NCBI GenBank assembly: GCA_016197205.1
Contig: JACPWG010000026.1
Span: forward strand, 1-64,000
Length of the DNA stretch: 64,000 nt
Origin: Planctomycetota bacterium
GTDB lineage: Bacteria > Planctomycetota > MHYJ01 > WSZJ01 > JACPWG01
Reading direction: 5' to 3'
The notes under the pieces are model-generated. The model ran no database searches. It had not been told where the DNA came from and saw only the letters and a program-made list of their open reading frames with translations. A program made the translations under genes and the position numbers. This document shows positions 1 through 8,426 of this stretch, piece by piece. Every line of letters begins with the position of its first letter. Position 1 is the stretch's first letter.

Positions 1-34
1 TGGATCCGATCGTCGCGCTTCGGTACGAACGCTG

Positions 35-361
35 ATGGACAGCCTCTTCCTCGCGCTCCGGAGCCTGCGGTCGCACGTGCTGCGCTCGGCGCTCACGCTC
101 TTCGGCATCGTGATCGGCATCACCGCGGTCGTCGGCATGAGCTCGATCATCCGAGGGGTAGACGAGGTCATCCTGGGTCAAATCCGCGCGCTGAATCCCA
201 ACGTGGTCTATCTGACGCGCTTCGGCATCATGATGTCCGCGGAGGACTGGCGCGCGGCCCGCCGGCGGCCGGACATTTCGCCGGTGGGGCTCGTCTTCGG
301 CGTCGCGCCCGCCTGGCGGGCGGCGCGGCTCAACGTGGTCGAGGCGCTGCGGGCGGAGTAG
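35..361 (+). pseudogene. MacB-type ABC permease, internally deleted remnant
   Basis: The frame is open for 108 codons. Residues 1 to about 60 are a MacB-like permease N-terminus: a basic start, a first membrane helix containing GIVIGITAVVGM, then the beginning of the periplasmic core. At about residue 83 it jumps straight to the family C-terminus (VGLVFGVAPAWRAARL, ending VEALRAE). A normal protein of this family has about 400 residues, so roughly 300 residues of core domain and two membrane helices are missing. It could still be translated but cannot work as a permease. Its last 75 bases closely match another remnant ending at 6366. I call it a decayed paralogue. Confidence 0.75.
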
Positions 362-369
362 AGTGTTCG

Positions 370-445
370 CCCTACCTACGACCCTCGCCTGTCCCGCACA
401 ATTCTTCCCACCGGCGGGAGGCCCGCGGCGGAGACCCGTCGATGC
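370..445 (+). repeat. 76-bp dispersed repeat, copy 1
   Basis: This segment aligns without gaps to 6912-6987 with most positions identical. Both copies lie downstream of a MacB C-terminal remnant (9 bp and about 545 bp after its stop), so they probably derive from a duplicated 3' flank. No coding function is seen. Confidence 0.6.
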
Positions 446-491
446 GCGAGCACGGCGCATCCTCTCCGATAGACGCCATTCGTCGCGATAT

Positions 492-537
492 CGTAAATTG
501 GTCGTGACTTTTTGACGCAATCACGTAAAATGGTCAA
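492..537 (+). promoter_or_regulatory. Repeat cluster before the DUF4143 ATPase, possible operator
   Basis: Two near-identical 12-mers, CGTAAATTGGTC (492-503) and CGTAAAATGGTC (524-535), lie 32 bp apart. The arms TTGAC (512-516) and GTCAA (533-537) form an inverted repeat. The cluster ends 3 bp before the ATPase start codon and is AT-rich against its surroundings. A repressor or autoregulatory site is inferred; no clear -35/-10 pair is visible. Confidence 0.35.
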
Positions 538-539
538 GC

Positions 540-1748
540 ATGAAGCCGCGCCCACGCCTCTATGACGCCATCCTCGCCGAGCACGTGCGAACTCATCGTC
601 AGATGGCCTTCGTGACCGGTCCGCGCCAGGTGGGCAAGACCACCGCCTGCCGCACCCTCGCGAACGTCTACCTGAACTGGGACGACGAGGACGACCGCAG
701 GGACTTTCTCAAAGGGAGCGCCGTTCTTGCAAGCCGGCTCGGGCTCGATCGCCTACGCGCAGCGCCGCCGGTGGCAGTTTTCGACGAGTTACACAAGTTC
801 AGGCGCTGGAAGACGCTCCTCAAGGGCTTCTTCGACGCCCACGGCGATGCGGCCCGCATCCTCGTCACAGGCAGCAGTCGCCTCGACGTCTACCGGCGCG
901 GCGGGGACAGCCTCATGGGCAGGTATTTCCCGTACCGCATGCACCCGTTCACCGTCGCCGAGACGTTGGCGCCCGAACTGCCCGACCCGCAGCGCATCCA
1001 TCGCCCCCCGGCACGCGTGGAAGAGGCGGATTTCAAAGCCCTCTGGGAGCATGGGGGCTACCCGGAGCCCTTCGTGCGGCGTGACGCGCGGTTCACGCGG
1101 CGCTGGGCCGGCCTTCGTCGGCAACAGTTGGTTCGGGAGGACCTGCGGGACTTGACGCGCATCCAGGAGTTGGGCCAAATCGACGTCCTCACAGCCCTGC
1201 TCTCGGAACGGTCCGGAGAGCAACTCGTCCACAGCAACCTCGCCCAGGAGATCCGCGTGTCGGTCGACACCCTGCGCCGCTGGATCGATACGCTCTGCGG
1301 TTTTCACCTGGGATTCCTGGTTCGCCCGTGGTTCCGCAATGTCGAGCGCAGCCTGCGCAAAGAACCGAAGTGGTTCCTGAGCGATTGGTCAGGCGTGGCG
1401 GAGCCGGGGAAGCGGGCGGAGACGTTTCTGGCCTGCCACCTGCTGAAAGCGGCCCAGGGCTGGACCGACCTCGGCCTTGGCGCGTTCGAACTCCGCTACC
1501 TCCGTGACAAGGAAAAGCGAGCGGTGGACTTCGTGCTCGTGCGCGATCGCAAGCCGTGGGCGCTAGTCGAGGTCAAGTTGGCGGAGGACCGGATCGGTCC
1601 GGCCCTGGCGCACTTCCAGGGCCAGACCGGGGCGCCCTACGCGTTTCAGGCGGTGATGGAGGCCGACTACGTGGCGGCGGATTGCTTCGCGCTCCCGCGC
1701 GGACCGATGAGGGTGCCCGCGCGGACCCTGCTGTCGCAGTTGCTGTAG
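540..1748 (+). CDS. AAA-family ATPase with DUF4143 C-terminal domain
   Basis: This is a 402-residue protein of the widespread AAA plus DUF4143 family. A Walker A motif (GPRQVGKTT, residues 27-35) and a Walker B segment (VAVFDELHK, about 78-86) show ATP binding. The C-terminal part carries a PD-(D/E)XK-like signature: an AVDF segment near 327-331 followed by VEVK at about 343-346. Length is typical. Members occur as scattered single genes in bacteria and archaea; their cellular role is not settled, though links to mobile or toxin-like modules have been suggested. There is no clear Shine-Dalgarno before the ATG; the message may be nearly leaderless, and the repeat cluster directly upstream may control it. 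It stands alone among permease remnants, consistent with an acquired gene. Confidence 0.85.
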   Translation: MKPRPRLYDAILAEHVRTHRQMAFVTGPRQVGKTTACRTLANVYLNWDDEDDRRDFLKGSAVLASRLGLDRLRAAPPVAVFDELHKFRRWKTLLKGFFDAHGDAARILVTGSSRLDVYRRGGDSLMGRYFPYRMHPFTVAETLAPELPDPQRIHRPPARVEEADFKALWEHGGYPEPFVRRDARFTRRWAGLRRQQLVREDLRDLTRIQELGQIDVLTALLSERSGEQLVHSNLAQEIRVSVDTLRRWIDTLCGFHLGFLVRPWFRNVERSLRKEPKWFLSDWSGVAEPGKRAETFLACHLLKAAQGWTDLGLGAFELRYLRDKEKRAVDFVLVRDRKPWALVEVKLAEDRIGPALAHFQGQTGAPYAFQAVMEADYVAADCFALPRGPMRVPARTLLSQLL

Positions 1749-2050
1749 CGCGTTTCGGCCTGGACGACACCGTCGCGCCTATCGGACTCCGCGCAAGCTG
1801 AGACTGAAGTCCCAAGGCGATTGAGTTTGCTCGGGGCTTGCGCCCGGGTCCGAACGTGCAGCCGTGCGGCGGAACGCGGGTCATGCTTCCGTCGCGGCCG
1901 CGCCCGCCCCGCCGGGGCCGCCCTGGCCGCGTGGGCCGCCCCCCCTCCAGGTCGGGCGTATACTGGGGCATGGCCACGCGTGCGCCGCATTACCCCCGTA
2001 GCCCGGGGCGAGGGGGGCTCGCGCGGTCGCAACGGATCCCTTCGGCGGCG

Positions 2051-2512
2051 GTCGTCCATGCGATCGCTGGGTACGGCGGCCACCAAGACGCGACGGACCC
2101 GGCCGGCCGGTCCTTCGCCGAGGCGGAGGAGCGGCGCCGCGTGCCGGTCGTCGTGCCCGGCTCGGATCTGGCCGAGGCGCTGTTTCCCGGCCAGGTCGCG
2201 GGCGGTCGCTCGGTACGGATCCTCGGCCGGCACTTCGACGTGATCGGCGTCCTTTAATCGCGCGGGACGCTCTTCGGCCGGTCGCGGGACGAGTACGCGA
2301 TGGTCCCGCTCGGCGCCGCGCTCGCTGGCTGGGGGCGGTCGTGGCAGCTCGAGGTGCCCGTCAAGCTGCCCCGCTCGGAACTGGTCGACGCGTGCGCGGA
2401 CGAGACGCGCGCGCCGCTCCGAGCCCACCGCGGGCTGCGGCCACCCGCGCTCGGCTTTTTTTTCAGTCCGCTCGCCCCGGCGAGCACCCTCCGGCGACTC
2501 CCGCAGTACCTG
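2051..2512 (+). pseudogene. MacB-type permease core-domain remnant with in-frame stop
   Basis: Reading through a TAA at about 2255 gives a continuous frame resembling the MacB periplasmic core. Recognisable blocks are GRSFAEAEERRR, GSDLAEALFPG and GRHFDVIGVL before the stop, then RGTLFGRSRDEYAMVPL and a VDA...RAHRGLRP block after it. The frame is kept on both sides, so a single base change (probably GAA to TAA) explains the break. Neither the N-terminal helix nor the C-terminal helices lie next to it. The region from 1749 to 2050 upstream holds nothing else I can support. It may belong to the same dead gene as the C-terminal piece at 6184-6366, separated by the kinase gene; that link is inference. 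Confidence 0.65.
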
Positions 2513-2546
2513 CGGGGTTCGCAGATCGTGAGACGGTACGACGGAC

Positions 2547-5500
2547 CTAGGGTAGCGCCCTGGCGGGACGGAACCCGACGTGGTTGCTGCGGTTCCCAGG
2601 GTCGATTCTGTTGCGGTAGGCGGAGCGACAGATCTCGGCGCGACGGAGCCAGGAGCCGCCCCGTGCCACCCGGTTCGACGAGCCCGAATCACACAGGGGA
2701 TCCGTGCCCGGCGAGCGCTTATAGAAGAACTCGTCGTAGATATCCTCGCACCACTCCCACACGTTTCCGTGCATGTCGTGCAAGCCCCACCCGTTGGCCG
2801 GGAACGACCCCACGGGCACGGTGGTCTTGCGAAACGGCCCTTTAGGCGCGTCTCCGTACGGGGGGGAGTCGCCGTCGTAGTTGACTTGGTCGGTCGTGAT
2901 CGTGCTCCCGCAGTGGAACGGCGTCATGGTTCCCGCCCGACAAGCGTACTCCCACTGCGCCTCCGTCGGCAAGGACAGCCCCGTCTTCCGACAGAACTCC
3001 TGACACTCCTCCCAATTCACGTTCTCCACAGGGGCATGGTTCCCCGACTTCGTGAAGTAGGATGGATTGCTCTGCATCACCGCCTGCCACTGAGCCTGCG
3101 TTACCTCGTACTTCGCGAGCAGGAACGGGCGGCTGATGCGCACCAAGTGTTGCATCTCAGCGCCCTCGTGACTCGGTTCGCCGTCGGGACTTCCCATCTT
3201 GAACTCCCCCGGGGGGATCAGCACCAACACGATCCCCGTCTTCTCGTGCAGGTACTCGTCGCGGCCCTGCGCGTTGCGGCTCGTCGCGCGGCAGCCTGGA
3301 AAGATGAGGCCGGCAGGGCCGGCGGGCGACAATATCCCGGCCGGCGCCGCGGCGACAAGGTCGGCTTGAACACGCGCGGCCTTGGCCGACCCCGGGTCAA
3401 ACGCGAACGCTCGCTGGACCGCGGCCTGGGCATCGATCCACTCGCGCTTTTCGAGATGCGCCCGCGCCTCGGCCAGGGCGCCATCGTGCGCCGTTTGCAC
3501 GGCAGCCGTCTCCTGCCTTCCGAGGGAATTCGCAAACTCCCGAGCCTCCTGCCGGATGGGTTCGGCGCTCTGCCCCTCGGCGAAAGCGCGGGCAAGCTCG
3601 ACCGCCGCGCGGTAGGGGTGCGGACCGGCCGCAGGCGCCCCTGTCGGGAGGGCCGCACGCGCCTTCGCCTTCACGCCCTCCAGCGCCTCGCGGGCCTCGT
3701 CTTTCTTTAGCTCCGCGAGAAGCGCTTCCGCCTCGGCGGAATTGGGGACAAACCTGCGCGCGCGAGCCGTCGCGTCCGCGGCGCCCAACCAGTCGTGCGC
3801 CCATCGCTTCTTCCGGGCCTCCGCCAGGGCCTTCTCGTGCCCCGTACTAACGGCCTTGGCCTCTTGTCTCTTCAATGTATCGAGGAACTCCCGCGCCGTC
3901 TCGAGGGATGAGCCTGCGTCCGGTCCTTCGGCGAAATTGCGGACGAGTTCGATGGCCGCGCGGTAGGGGTACTCCTCCGGCGCGGGCTCGGCCGGAATGG
4001 CCGCGAGAGCCCTCTCCCGCACAGAGGCGAACAAGTCGGTCGCACGGCCCGCGCGGATCGTGGACTCGACCGTGGCCGCCTCCTTCGAATCGACTCGGAA
4101 GCCGCGGGCCCGATGCACGGCCGCTTCGGCGCCCTCCCAGTCGGAGAGCTTCACCCTCTTGTGCGCCTCCGCGATGGCCTCGTCGTGCCCACGTTGCGCC
4201 GCCTCGAGATCGTCGGCCAGCGACGGATGCAAGGACCGCGACAGATCCGGGATCCACCCGAGTTGCCACGAGAGGACCGCGGCCATGACCACGAACAGGA
4301 CCGCTACCGTGACCCCGGCCGGTGACACGGCACATCCGAGGCGGGGACGGACCGGGGTGCCGGCGGAAGCGTGGGGCTGGGCGCCGTCAAGTGCGGTCGC
4401 CTGTGAGGGAGAAGTCTCCAGCTCGCGCCGCCCCGTGACGGATTCGCTCGCACGCCCGTCGGACTTGGGCTCCGAGGCCGGCCCCGATTCGCCCCCAGGG
4501 GCATCGACAGTCGGGCCGGTCGCACGGTCCTCCGTGGGCGGGAACGCGTCCGAGAGCCCCGTCCCTCCCGGCGACGGGCCCTTGCCCAGGGGCGCGGCGG
4601 CGGCAAGGCCGTGCCCGGGGGCGGCGGGCCCATCGCTCGTTTCCGCGACCGGCGCGTCGGGCGCCATCGGCCCGCCGACGGGGTCCATGGTCGCCTGCAG
4701 CGGTTCGACGGGCCCGCTGCCGGTCCGTCTGCCGCCGTCCAGCAGTCGATTCAGTTCGTGCCGGAATTCGCGGGCGGATGCAGGGCGATCCGCCGGCTCC
4801 TTCGACAGGCAGCGCATGACGAGCGCCTCCAGCCCGGGAAGGTCGGCGTCCGTCGCGCCCGCCTCTTTGAACGACGGCGCCGCGTGGAGGAGGATCTTCA
4901 TCGCGGTCTCCCGCGGGTTCCGCCCATCGAACGGGCGCCGCCCCGTGACCGCCTGATACAGCACCGCGCCCATCGAGAAGAGGTCGCTCCGCGCGTCGAT
5001 CTCCAGCCCCTGCGCCTGTTCGGGGCTCATATACGCCAGCGTCCCCACCATCGCCCCGGTCGCGGTCAGGCTCGGCCCGTCGTCGTCCATGGCGCCGTCT
5101 TCGTGCAGGATCTTCGCGACGCCGAAATCCAGCACCTTCACCTCCCAGCTCCCGCCTTCGCCCTCCGACATGATCAGGTTCGCAGGTTTCAGGTCGCGGT
5201 GGACAATCCCCTTTCCGTGGGCGTATTCGAGGGCCCGCAGGACCGGGATCGCCAGACGCGCGGCCTCGCGGGCCGGGAGCCGGCCCCGGCGCTTGAGGAG
5301 CGAGGACAGCGTTTCGCCGGGGCAGAGATCCATCGTGATGTACAGGAGCCCCTCCCACTCGCCGACCTCGCGTAGGGGAACGAGGTTCGTGTGGATGAGC
5401 CCCATGAGGATGCGCGCCTCGCGAAAGAAGCGCTCCCGGACCCTGGTGTTGGGGTCGAGGAGGAGCCCGGGATGCAGGGTTTTGAGCGCGAAGTCCGCGC

Positions 5501-5846
5501 AGAGCACGCGGTGGTAGACCCGGTAGACCTCCCCGAAGCCGCCGGCGCCGAGGACCTGGCGGACTTCGTACTTGTTGTCCACCACCGTCCCGAGCGAGAG
5601 GGCCGAGGGCGGAGTGGCGCCGTGTACGGCGGGCGCGGCGAGCGCCACGGGGGGCAGGGAGGGGACCCGCGGCGGCGCAGGGGGGGCGGGGGAAACGGGG
5701 ACGCGTGGAGGCGCGGCACCTACCTCTCGTGAAATCCGGGGCGCCTTCGCCCGCGGGACGGGCGTCCGACAGGCGGGACAGGCCTCGACCCCTATCGGCA
5801 GCGGGGCACAACAAACGAGGCAGGCGCTCGCACCACCGTCCGGCAT
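2547..5846 (-). CDS. Membrane Ser/Thr protein kinase fused to an FGE-like (SUMF1) domain
   Basis: The start at 5846 is chosen because GGGAGG lies 7 nt upstream; an in-frame extension to 6050 runs through the promoter-like region. The 1099-residue product has a zinc ribbon (C9, C12, C23, C26), a proline-rich linker and a complete Hanks-type kinase (about 92-371: Gly loop GAGGFGEV, Lys122, HRD at 216-218, DFG at 240-242, SPEQ). A low-complexity stretch and one membrane helix (about 509-530) follow. Next come three related helical repeats of about 110-120 residues and a C-terminal formylglycine-generating-enzyme-like domain (about 870-1095: IPPGEFKMG, PVENVNWEEC, LPTEAQWEYACRAG, HGNVWEWC, RGGSW, VGFRPA). 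Kinase and FGE-like domain should lie on opposite sides of the membrane. Such fusions are common in Planctomycetota; the FGE-like part is more likely a binding domain than a sulfatase activator. Confidence 0.9.
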   Translation of the reverse strand: MPDGGASACLVCCAPLPIGVEACPACRTPVPRAKAPRISREVGAAPPRVPVSPAPPAPPRVPSLPPVALAAPAVHGATPPSALSLGTVVDNKYEVRQVLGAGGFGEVYRVYHRVLCADFALKTLHPGLLLDPNTRVRERFFREARILMGLIHTNLVPLREVGEWEGLLYITMDLCPGETLSSLLKRRGRLPAREAARLAIPVLRALEYAHGKGIVHRDLKPANLIMSEGEGGSWEVKVLDFGVAKILHEDGAMDDDGPSLTATGAMVGTLAYMSPEQAQGLEIDARSDLFSMGAVLYQAVTGRRPFDGRNPRETAMKILLHAAPSFKEAGATDADLPGLEALVMRCLSKEPADRPASAREFRHELNRLLDGGRRTGSGPVEPLQATMDPVGGPMAPDAPVAETSDGPAAPGHGLAAAAPLGKGPSPGGTGLSDAFPPTEDRATGPTVDAPGGESGPASEPKSDGRASESVTGRRELETSPSQATALDGAQPHASAGTPVRPRLGCAVSPAGVTVAVLFVVMAAVLSWQLGWIPDLSRSLHPSLADDLEAAQRGHDEAIAEAHKRVKLSDWEGAEAAVHRARGFRVDSKEAATVESTIRAGRATDLFASVRERALAAIPAEPAPEEYPYRAAIELVRNFAEGPDAGSSLETAREFLDTLKRQEAKAVSTGHEKALAEARKKRWAHDWLGAADATARARRFVPNSAEAEALLAELKKDEAREALEGVKAKARAALPTGAPAAGPHPYRAAVELARAFAEGQSAEPIRQEAREFANSLGRQETAAVQTAHDGALAEARAHLEKREWIDAQAAVQRAFAFDPGSAKAARVQADLVAAAPAGILSPAGPAGLIFPGCRATSRNAQGRDEYLHEKTGIVLVLIPPGEFKMGSPDGEPSHEGAEMQHLVRISRPFLLAKYEVTQAQWQAVMQSNPSYFTKSGNHAPVENVNWEECQEFCRKTGLSLPTEAQWEYACRAGTMTPFHCGSTITTDQVNYDGDSPPYGDAPKGPFRKTTVPVGSFPANGWGLHDMHGNVWEWCEDIYDEFFYKRSPGTDPLCDSGSSNRVARGGSWLRRAEICRSAYRNRIDPGNRSNHVGFRPARALP

Positions 5847-5915
5847 GCTAGTCCTCCCAGGGCCTGTCGCCGTCTCCGCCGCCTTCTCCACGCCGATGCC
5901 GAAGCTGCTCGTTTG

Positions 5916-6017
5916 AGTCTCGCTCGCGCCCCCCGAGGTGTCAACTTCGGGGCATCGAACAACCTCACAGGGGGAAGCCTTGCGGCTGAGTCTAGCTCGC
6001 GCGTCCAGCGGTGTCAA
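5916..6017 (-). promoter_or_regulatory. Tandem duplicated sigma70-like promoters for the kinase-FGE gene
   Basis: A segment of about 36 bp is directly repeated with a 73-bp offset (starting at 5915 and 5988). On the minus strand each copy has a perfect TTGACA (6017-6012 and 5944-5939) with a 17-bp spacer. The hexamers that follow are TAGACT (5994-5989) in the distal copy and GAGACT (5921-5916) in the proximal one. Both point at the kinase start at 5846. The -35 boxes are perfect and the -10 boxes weak, so the distal copy is the better candidate. This is pattern evidence only. Confidence 0.45.
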
Positions 6018-6183
6018 CTTCGCGTGCGCGGGTTTTCGGGCCATGGACATCGGGGGTTGGACCGCCGGTCGGAGCCGTCAACCCGTGGCTCGGCAAGACC
6101 CTGAGGCCTGCGCTGAGCACAAAACCTCGATATCGAGAGACCGCGAGTCGCCGACCCTCGGGACGCTCGCTCAGCTCCTCTAA

Positions 6184-6366
6184 GCCGCGCTCGGCGCGGC
6201 CGCGGCGCACGGATTCGACAACTCGCTGGAGCTGCCGGTGGCGACGCCCTGGGACACGTTTGCGGCCGCGATCGGCGTCTCGACCGTCGTCGGGCTCGTC
6301 TTCGGTGTCGCGCCCGCGTGGAGGGCGGCGCGCCTCAACGTGGTCGAGTCGCTGCGGGCCAAGTAG
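6184..6366 (+). pseudogene. MacB-type permease C-terminal remnant
   Basis: After a stop at 6181-6183, sixty codons encode the end of a MacB-like permease: the last membrane helix (AAAIGVSTVVGLVFGV) and the terminal block APAWRAARLNVVESLRAK. No start codon or upstream domain is attached. The last 75 bases closely match the end of the remnant at 35-361, so at least two gene copies once existed here. The kinase promoter lies immediately to the left, which suggests the permease was broken when the kinase segment arrived or was rearranged. Confidence 0.7.
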
Positions 6367-7028
6367 GGCGGAAGCCCAGCCCTTGCAAGGTGACCGCCCC
6401 ATCCAGGTGGCCGCCCGCAAGGGGCAGATTCACCTGACCGTGCAGCGTGAGTTCACATTGTTGGGGCGCAGGGCCTCCGCCTTCGCGCGCGGCGCTTCGG
6501 TGGACGGGTCCGCCCCGCACCCGCTCGCGCACGGATCGTCCGCAGCACCTCCCCGCTTTCTCCCGTTGCCGGCCCCGCCCCTAACGGGCTCGGTGCTGTT
6601 CAACCGGCTCGCCCCGTCGGTGCAGGGCGGAAGCCCCGCACCACAACGGCCCATGGTCGGGTGAGAAAAACACTGTGACACAACAGCCCAAAAGCTTGTT
6701 TTTTGGGCAACGAATTCCCAATAGACAATTCGCGAAATTGGCGAAATTCGCGGTTCGTCTTTCGGTGTCTTCGGCGTCTTCGGTGGCTCGTCCCTGTGGT
6801 TGCGGCCAGCGGCTGCCCTGGGAAGTGCACGACCTCCGGGGCTCAGGCATCCTATGCCCCGCTTCCCAACGGTGGAGTGGTTCGTGCCACCTCGAGAGGG
6901 AGCGGCGCATACCCTACCGACGACCCTCGCAGGTCACGAACAATTCCTCCCGCCGAACGGAGACCCGCGACGAAAAATCGTCGATGCCCAAGGGCGACGC
7001 ACACAGGCCTCAAGTTGGGCGAGGCGTC
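6367..7028. other. Non-coding stretch with dispersed repeats
   Basis: I find no credible gene. A palindromic motif at 6620-6647 (core GCAGGGCGGAAGC, then a GCACCACAA-type end) is nearly repeated at 13280-13304. At 6725-6796 there is an imperfect run of TTCGG/CGAAA units (TTTCGGTGTC and TTCGGCGTC types) of the kind also seen at 22792-22862. The 76-bp repeat copy 2 lies at 6912-6987. Confidence 0.5.
6912..6987 (+). repeat. 76-bp dispersed repeat, copy 2
   Basis: Gap-free match to 370-445. Compared with copy 1, about 540 bp of repeat-containing DNA separates it from the permease remnant, which suggests a later insertion between them. Confidence 0.55.
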
Positions 7029-7409
7029 TCACTTCACCAGGGCTTGCGGGAAGTTCGGACTTTCGGGGTTTACGACGAGTTTCCGATGCGCCGGGGACAC
7101 GATCAGGTCCATGTCTTCCATGGGGACGGACCCCAGCAGCACCTCGTCCCCAAGCACGAGGGCGCCCACGAAGCAGCTCCTCTTCTCGAAGCGAACTTCG
7201 AGCGGCCCAACGTAGGGGACAACGCGTCGGCAACCATCCGCTGTCGTCACTTCCCGCAGGCTGTTTGTCTCCAGGCGGAGCTGGATTGCGACATGCTCGG
7301 GTATGCACAGCATCAGCGCCCCGGTGTCCACCCTGGCCATCGTGTCCAAGGCGTTCAACTTGGGGAGCCGGGGGTTTTTCAGCGTGATCCCGGCCGGCAC
7401 GAAGCCCAT
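7029..7409 (-). CDS. Clan AA (retropepsin-like) aspartic protease
   Basis: This 126-residue protein contains the single-domain aspartic protease signature VDTGALMLCIPEHVA, with Asp in a D-T-G triad, in the usual place near residue 28. The segments around it (NPRLPKLNALDTMARVDTGA and, further on, LEVRFEKRS, VLLGSVPMEDMDL) fit small bacterial clan AA proteases, which act as homodimers because each chain supplies one catalytic Asp. I start at ATG 7409 because GGAGG sits 8 nt upstream; a frame extension to 7469 lacks a site. No signal peptide is visible, so it is probably cytoplasmic. Substrates are unknown. The gene downstream of its start region, on the same strand, encodes a hypothetical protein about 240 bp away, so co-transcription is possible. 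Confidence 0.8.
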   Translation of the reverse strand: MGFVPAGITLKNPRLPKLNALDTMARVDTGALMLCIPEHVAIQLRLETNSLREVTTADGCRRVVPYVGPLEVRFEKRSCFVGALVLGDEVLLGSVPMEDMDLIVSPAHRKLVVNPESPNFPQALVK

Positions 7410-7648
7410 CGCCGTCGCCTCCGAATTCAGGCCTGAGCATGGATCGACAGTTCTACGCCATCGACCCATTCGCCCATGCTATTCGGCGGGATGGAAGATG
7501 TCAAGGTCACTCCGCGACCACGGGGCGTGCGAGGCTTGGCGTGCGGCATGAGGCCTGAGGTGCAAGAGGCGATTCGCGAGCGCCCGGGCTCTCGACACGT
7601 GCGGGACCGGCCTGCGGGGAGGCGTGCCGGCCTGTGGCACGCCGCCGT

Positions 7649-8089
7649 TCATGGGGGCGATCCAGCCGCGGTCGGAGGGGCCCCGCCGGCGTCAGGCCCG
7701 GGCGGTCTGCGAATGGCGACTTCGGTCCGAAACCGGACATACTCCGTCCGACCGGGAGTGCTGGGGTTCACGAAGGCCAGCATGCCCGCACGGATGTCCT
7801 CAAAATAAAAGATGCTCGCCGGCAAGCCGTCGAGGATGAACGAACCGTAGAGGAACGAGGACTCCTCCATCCGCTTCAGGAGCGTTTCTCCCAGGTGAAA
7901 CTTGCGGTCCAAGACCTGCCGGCAGGCGTAACGCACCGTTTCCATCAACTCCGGGTGCGTCACGGTCTTTCCACGGCCGAGCAGCTCCGTCTCGAGGTGG
8001 TTGAGAAAATAGTCCTGCACGTCGCTGAGTTTCTTCGCTTCGACGAAGCGCTTCTTGAGGGCCGCGATGAACGGGCCTGCTTCGGACAT
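7649..8089 (-). CDS. Hypothetical protein
   Basis: I do not recognise this 146-residue family. The N-terminal two thirds look like a real soluble alpha/beta protein: an amphipathic helical start (ALKKRFVEAKKL), a charged helix around HLETELLGRGK, then an aromatic block (FLYGSFILDG, IFYFEDIRAGMLAF) and TEYVRFRTEVA. The last 20 residues are Pro/Gly-rich and may be disordered. GAGG lies about 8 nt before the ATG. There is no signal peptide or membrane segment. It precedes the clan AA protease on the same strand with a gap of about 240 bp, so they may be expressed together, but nothing fixes a function. Confidence 0.6.
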   Translation of the reverse strand: MSEAGPFIAALKKRFVEAKKLSDVQDYFLNHLETELLGRGKTVTHPELMETVRYACRQVLDRKFHLGETLLKRMEESSFLYGSFILDGLPASIFYFEDIRAGMLAFVNPSTPGRTEYVRFRTEVAIRRPPGPDAGGAPPTAAGSPP

Positions 8090-8426
8090 GCCTGTGTCCT
8101 CAATACCGGGGAGAGGCCGATCTCTCTTCGCCGAAGCATGGCCTCGACGAGAGAGACTTCGGCGATAGGAGACGAACGCGGCTTGGCCGCGACAAAGCGT
8201 CGCTTCGAACGAACTTGTCCGCCCTGTGCAGGCTCGTGCGGGTCGGAGGACCGCACCCCCAGGCCCCGTGTCTGGACTCCGTCAACGGGCCACTGGGGAA
8301 GCCCTCGCGCCCTCATCGGCCCTGGAGCGGATGGAGTGAACGAATCCCGGGTCCGCAGCGCTTCAGGGATGTGGATGGAAACGCCGGCTCGTCGGCAAGC
8401 TTCGCATTTCCCAGGAGGCAACGACC
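8090..8426. other. Divergent intergenic region, no feature recognised
   Basis: This 337-bp gap separates divergent genes and should contain their promoters. I see a modest inverted repeat near 8128-8165 (TCTCTCTTCGCCGAAG against a GAGAGACTTCGGCGA type) but no convincing -35/-10 pair. The lipoprotein gene's Shine-Dalgarno AGGAGG is at 8416-8421. Confidence 0.4.

Noticed and set aside
5847-6050. N-terminal extension of the kinase-FGE protein
   Set aside because: It runs through tandem promoter-like repeats and lacks a ribosome site; the ATG at 5846 has GGGAGG.
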